Origin: an uncultured SAR324 cluster bacterium | Lineage (GTDB): Bacteria > SAR324 > NAC60-12 | Reading direction: 5' to 3' | Assembly (NCBI GenBank): GCA_902513935.1 | Contig: CABXOR010000025.1 | Coordinates: forward strand, 1 to 27,255 | Length of the DNA: 27,255 bases | Shown here: piece by piece, positions 24,054 through 27,255 of the stretch | Layout: the number at the start of each line of letters is the position of its first letter | How positions within the stretch are numbered: the stretch's first letter is position 1 | Program-made: the position numbers and the translations under genes | Notes under the pieces: model-generated | What the model saw: the letters and a program-made list of their open reading frames with translations, nothing else | Databases searched by the model: none | Told to the model about the DNA's origin: nothing

Positions 24054-24830
24054 ATGAAAAATATTTTTTTTGATAAAGGTTCTGCCATGCACCGTACTCT
24101 TGCCATCCTGGAACAAGTGGCAAACTCTGATCAACCCGTTACATCCACTGAGATTAACGTTAATTTAAATCTCCCGAAAGCTACCATTCACCGCCTTTGT
24201 TCTAAACTTGAAGATGAACAATTTTTACAGCGTGAAATCGACGGCAAACGTTTTCTACCTGGACTTCGTCTGAGACAAATTGCTTTGGGAGTTTTCAGTA
24301 ATGAACATTTTCGTACACAAAGACATGCTGTTTTAAAACTACTCTCTGAGGATATTGGAGAAACCTGTAACATTTCTGTTCCAGAGGGGAGTCAAATGAG
24401 ATATATGGACCGAGCTGAAACCCACTGGCCATTACGCATGCAGCTTCCAGTTGGCACGAAGGTTCCCCTTCACTGCACCTCCAGTGGTAAACTTTTTCTC
24501 AGCTTGATGCCTGAAGAACTACTGAAACACTTGATTGGCAGTTTAAATTTAGAACAAAAAACGGAGAATACACTGACAACCAGGAAAAGTTTGGAAAAAG
24601 CTTTGGAAAAAATTCGAAAAAAACAAGTGGGAACAGATAATCAGGAATTTATTGAAGGAATGGTCTGTGTGGCAGTACCAATTTACGACAGACGGAAGCG
24701 CTTCTTTGCCACTTTGTCAATTCACGCCCCGAGTTCCAGAATGACTCTCGAAGAGATTTCTCGTCATGTACCACGCTTACAGAAAGCTTCTCATGACTTG
24801 AGCTTGATTACTGATCCCGATGACAATTAG
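24054..24830 (+). CDS. IclR-family transcriptional regulator
   Basis: A 258-residue regulator with an N-terminal winged helix-turn-helix (about residues 8-70; the recognition part is STEINVNLNLPKATIHRLCSKLE) and a C-terminal effector-binding domain (about 80-250). LHCTSSGKLFLSLMPEE, and FIEGMVCVAVPIYD near residue 200, are typical of the ligand pocket. IclR proteins usually control neighbouring catabolic genes in response to a substrate. Divergent orientation to the transporter and ureohydrolase operon makes that operon the likely target. No Shine-Dalgarno precedes the ATG at 24054; a second in-frame ATG at 24087 is a possible alternative start. Confidence 0.9.
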   Translation: MKNIFFDKGSAMHRTLAILEQVANSDQPVTSTEINVNLNLPKATIHRLCSKLEDEQFLQREIDGKRFLPGLRLRQIALGVFSNEHFRTQRHAVLKLLSEDIGETCNISVPEGSQMRYMDRAETHWPLRMQLPVGTKVPLHCTSSGKLFLSLMPEELLKHLIGSLNLEQKTENTLTTRKSLEKALEKIRKKQVGTDNQEFIEGMVCVAVPIYDRRKRFFATLSIHAPSSRMTLEEISRHVPRLQKASHDLSLITDPDDN

Positions 24831-25122
24831 TCTTCTTTTACAAATAGATCACAAAAACATTTCGAACAGATTACTTCTTTTAAAAGTCTGTCCCTCAGAA
24901 GCTACAAATATTTTGTCTAATTTCTATTGCGTCTAAAATCTTATTTACTTTACTCGTGAGACATGAATTATCTTAAGATAATGCTATCATTAACTTATGC
25001 ATATCATCTCGACTTAAGGAGGAGATCTGTTAAAATTTTATAAGATCCTTCACATAATTCTGAATGATTCGTAAAACTAGTGACTATCGAGTTACTTTAA
25101 TAATTTAGTATTATTTGCTAAG

Positions 25123-25737
25123 ATGAAAAAACAATACGGAGCGATTCTGCTGGCTGGCGGACTGTCATCACGCATGGGGCGGGATAAGGCGAGCCTCGAA
25201 ATAGGAGGTCGGACAATGCTTGAAAGGCTATTGATGATCTTGCGTCCACTTGTAGCTGAAACAGTTGTAATGCGTGCACCGGGGCAAAATCTCCCTCGCA
25301 TTTCCAGGGAGTTACAAGATTGGATCAAGCTTGGCACGGACTCAGTGGCAGAACGTGGACCTCTCCAAGGTATTGTTGATGCCCTACCTCTTTTGAGTCC
25401 AGAGATCGACAAAGTGTTCCTGCTTACATGCGACTTACCCTATTTAACTAAAGAGTGGCTTCAAACTTTGCGTGATATTATGACAGACGAGTATGATCTT
25501 GTCTGCACAGAAGAAGAAAATATCACTAATCCGCTTTTAGCTCTTTATCGTCGTCCTGTTCTAGAACCAGCAGCAGAATTACTTGCCGAAGGAAAACGAC
25601 GGCCAATACTCCTTTGGGATGGATGGCGCATGGCCCGTCTTTCCTCTCCTGAAGAAACTCCCTGGATTTGTCAGGATGTAAACACTCCGGATGAATTTAA
25701 AAAAGCACAAACATTTTTTCAAAAAATGAAAGCATGA
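25123..25737 (+). CDS. mobA: MobA-type molybdenum cofactor guanylyltransferase
   Basis: A 204-residue nucleotidyltransferase. The signature [17 protein letters not shown] (7-23) binds the nucleotide; [10 protein letters not shown] (about 99-108) supplies the metal-binding aspartate and VNTPDE (about 187-192) is the C-terminal MobA marker. The enzyme would join GMP to molybdopterin in the cytoplasm to make the bis-MGD cofactor of oxidoreductases; related MocA-type cytidylyltransferases are the main alternative. It overlaps the glutathione transferase gene by four bases (ATGA). The 292-base gap upstream shows no clear promoter. Confidence 0.87.
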   Translation: MKKQYGAILLAGGLSSRMGRDKASLEIGGRTMLERLLMILRPLVAETVVMRAPGQNLPRISRELQDWIKLGTDSVAERGPLQGIVDALPLLSPEIDKVFLLTCDLPYLTKEWLQTLRDIMTDEYDLVCTEEENITNPLLALYRRPVLEPAAELLAEGKRRPILLWDGWRMARLSSPEETPWICQDVNTPDEFKKAQTFFQKMKA

Positions 25738-26405
25738 TTGATTTATATACAGCGCCTACTCCAAACGGTTACAAGGTTTCAATTTTACTCGAAGAACTCA
25801 AACTGCCTTACAATGTAGTCTCTATTGAACTCGAAAAAAAAGAACAAAAAAAGACTGAGTTTCTCAAGCTCAACCCAAACGGCAGAATTCCTATCATTGT
25901 TGATCACGAAAACAATGATTTTACCGTTTTTGAGTCCGGAGCCATTTTAATTTATTTGGCAGAAAGGTTCGGAAAATTTCTGTCTTCTGAGCCCAATGGA
26001 CGCTCAGTGACACTACAGTGGCTGATGTTTCAAATGGGAGGAATAGGACCGATGCAGGGACAAGCTCATGTGTTTTATCGCTATGCTCCGGAAAAAATTG
26101 AATACGCAATCGAACGCTACCAAAAAGAAACCCTGCGACTTTACACTGTATTGGATACACAACTCAAAGAACATGAGTATCTTACCGGTGATCTTAGCAT
26201 TGCAGACATCGCCACCTGGCCCTGGGTCAGGAGTTATCGCTGGGCAGGTTTGGACATTGAAAATCTTCCTCATTTACAACGCTGGCTCGATGTTTTGGCT
26301 GAACGCCCGGCTTTTCAGAAGGGAATTGAGGTACCATATAAAACAGATCGAAGTAAGATGACTGCAGAGCAAACTAAGGAAATAGTAAGTAAAATTTTAA
26401 TATAA
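25734..26405 (+). CDS. yfcG: Nu-class glutathione S-transferase (YfcG-like disulfide reductase)
   Basis: A 223-residue soluble transferase with an N-terminal thioredoxin-like domain (1-85) and a helical C-terminal domain. [17 protein letters not shown] (6-22), [12 protein letters not shown] and the glutathione-binding [13 protein letters not shown] match YfcG closely, as do [15 protein letters not shown] and [10 protein letters not shown]. Nu-class enzymes use a threonine and asparagine (here TPN) rather than tyrosine or cysteine and reduce small disulfides with bound glutathione. It is translationally coupled to mobA by the four-base overlap and precedes the ABC gene by eleven bases. Why it sits with mobA is not clear from the sequence. 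Confidence 0.88.
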   Translation: MIDLYTAPTPNGYKVSILLEELKLPYNVVSIELEKKEQKKTEFLKLNPNGRIPIIVDHENNDFTVFESGAILIYLAERFGKFLSSEPNGRSVTLQWLMFQMGGIGPMQGQAHVFYRYAPEKIEYAIERYQKETLRLYTVLDTQLKEHEYLTGDLSIADIATWPWVRSYRWAGLDIENLPHLQRWLDVLAERPAFQKGIEVPYKTDRSKMTAEQTKEIVSKILI

Positions 26406-26416
26406 AAAAACTAATC

Positions 26417-27255
26417 ATGTCTTCCCCACTTCTTTCTGTAAAAAATCTGTCAGTTGATTTCACACAAGGCGATCGAGTAACACATGCAGTAAGCCGCGCC
26501 TCGCTGGAATTGAACAAAGGAGAAACGCTGGCTTTAGTAGGTGAAAGTGGATCCGGCAAATCTGTTACCGCCCATTCTATTCTGCGACTCCTGCCTGCTT
26601 CCTCATCTCATCCTGACGGCAATATAGAATTTGAAGGGGAAAATTTGCTCCAAATGTCTGAAGCAAAAATTCGTGGTGTCCGGGGTAACCGAATCGGAAT
26701 GATTTTTCAGGAACCGATGAGTTCTCTGAATCCACTGCACACGATTGAAAAACAAATAAACGAGGTCTTGTTTGTCCATCAGGGTTTAGGTCGAAAACAG
26801 GCGCGAGAACGAACGTTGGAACTACTGGAAATGGTGGAAATTCAAAACGCAAAACAACGTTTAGGCGCATTCCCGCATGAATTGAGCGGAGGTCAGCGGC
26901 AGCGGGTAATGATTGCCATGGCACTGGCCAACAAGCCTGATTTACTAATTGCAGACGAACCGACTACAGCACTCGATGTTACAGTACAAGCACAAGTTCT
27001 TCAACTTCTTCGTCAACTGCAGGAGCAATTTAAGATGGCCATTCTGCTAATTACACATGATCTTGGCATTGTAAGAAAACATGCCGACAGAGTTGCAGTG
27101 ATGACTCAGGGCAAGATAATTGAGACCGGAAATACAGAAGAACTTTTTTTGCATCCTCAGCACTCCTACACAAAAATACTGCTGGAGTCAGAACCTGGCG
27201 GGCAGCCTGTAACAGTCACGGATTCTGCCACTTATTTTGTCTCAACCAGGAATTT
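26417..27255 (+). CDS. yejF: YejF-like peptide ABC transporter ATP-binding protein (5' part, cut by window end)
   Basis: The frame stays open from ATG 26417 to the last base (279 codons). It shows Walker [12 protein letters not shown] (40-50), Q-loop [15 protein letters not shown], signature [15 protein letters not shown], Walker [13 protein letters not shown] and H-loop THDLGIV. The [15 protein letters not shown] stretch and the end near [11 protein letters not shown] closely match the first half of E. coli YejF, a fused double-ATPase of the microcin C/peptide importer, so a second ATPase domain probably follows. The yejA, yejB and yejE partners are not in the window upstream. No ribosome-binding site is visible in the 11-base gap. 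Confidence 0.88.
   Translation, partial: MSSPLLSVKNLSVDFTQGDRVTHAVSRASLELNKGETLALVGESGSGKSVTAHSILRLLPASSSHPDGNIEFEGENLLQMSEAKIRGVRGNRIGMIFQEPMSSLNPLHTIEKQINEVLFVHQGLGRKQARERTLELLEMVEIQNAKQRLGAFPHELSGGQRQRVMIAMALANKPDLLIADEPTTALDVTVQAQVLQLLRQLQEQFKMAILLITHDLGIVRKHADRVAVMTQGKIIETGNTEELFLHPQHSYTKILLESEPGGQPVTVTDSATYFVSTRN

Noticed and set aside
24967..24982. Perfect 16-base palindrome ATTATCTTAAGATAAT in the gap before mobA
   Set aside because: Palindromes with 8-base AT-rich arms are expected about once in a window of this size, and no promoter or gene start is aligned with it.
25017..25023. AAGGAGG resembling a strong ribosome-binding site
   Set aside because: No start codon lies at a usable distance downstream; the next ATG with an open frame is about 40 bases away and gives 14 codons.

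Overview
The window comes from a Gram-negative bacterium, probably a free-living marine proteobacterium with an AT-rich genome. This rests on gene content: three complete ABC importers, phosphonate use, an IclR-family regulator, a MobA protein and a Nu-class glutathione transferase. Several solute-binding proteins have Sec signal peptides, which fits a periplasm. I cannot fix the taxon from the sequence; a SAR324-like or AT-rich alphaproteobacterial lineage is only a guess. I recognise no rRNA, tRNA, CRISPR array, transposase, integrase or phage gene.

Region 1 (1-1003, + strand) holds the tail of an unknown gene and an EamA/DMT-type membrane transporter. Region 2 (1171-8111, - strand) is a phosphonate module. 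In transcription order it reads phnD (binding protein), phnC (ATPase), two phnE permeases, phnA (phosphonoacetate hydrolase) and a phnY-like aldehyde dehydrogenase. Together they would import a phosphonate, oxidise phosphonoacetaldehyde to phosphonoacetate, and split that to acetate and phosphate. The aminotransferase PhnW, which normally makes phosphonoacetaldehyde from 2-aminoethylphosphonate, is not in the window.

Region 3 (8161-14869, - strand) lies directly upstream on the same strand. It has a Ugp-like importer in the order ugpC-ugpA-ugpE-ugpB, a short stand-alone MetE-type methyltransferase, and a beta-hydroxyacid dehydrogenase. A strong hairpin separates ugpB from the methyltransferase gene. 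The co-directional layout suggests one theme of uptake and breakdown of organophosphorus or methylated compounds, but the actual substrate is unknown.

Region 4 (14870-24830) starts with a 395-base divergent gap carrying a 40-base tandem duplication, then a SAM methyltransferase (+). Convergent with it is a six-gene operon (-): a large binding protein, two permeases, two ATPases of the oligopeptide type, and a terminal agmatinase/guanidinobutyrase-family ureohydrolase. A divergent IclR-type gene sits beyond a 595-base gap. This looks like a regulated uptake and catabolic unit for a guanidino compound or arginine-containing peptide. The permease and binding-protein genes are clearly richer in G+C than the phosphonate region.

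Region 5 (25123-27255, + strand) is a tight run of mobA, a YfcG-like glutathione transferase, and a YejF-like double-ATPase gene cut by the window edge.

The least explained parts are non-coding: a structured leader between ugpE and ugpB, a 14-base-arm inverted repeat plus a perfect ribosome-binding site and 9-codon frame between phnA and phnY, and two related palindromes placed on predicted promoters of phnD and the IclR gene.
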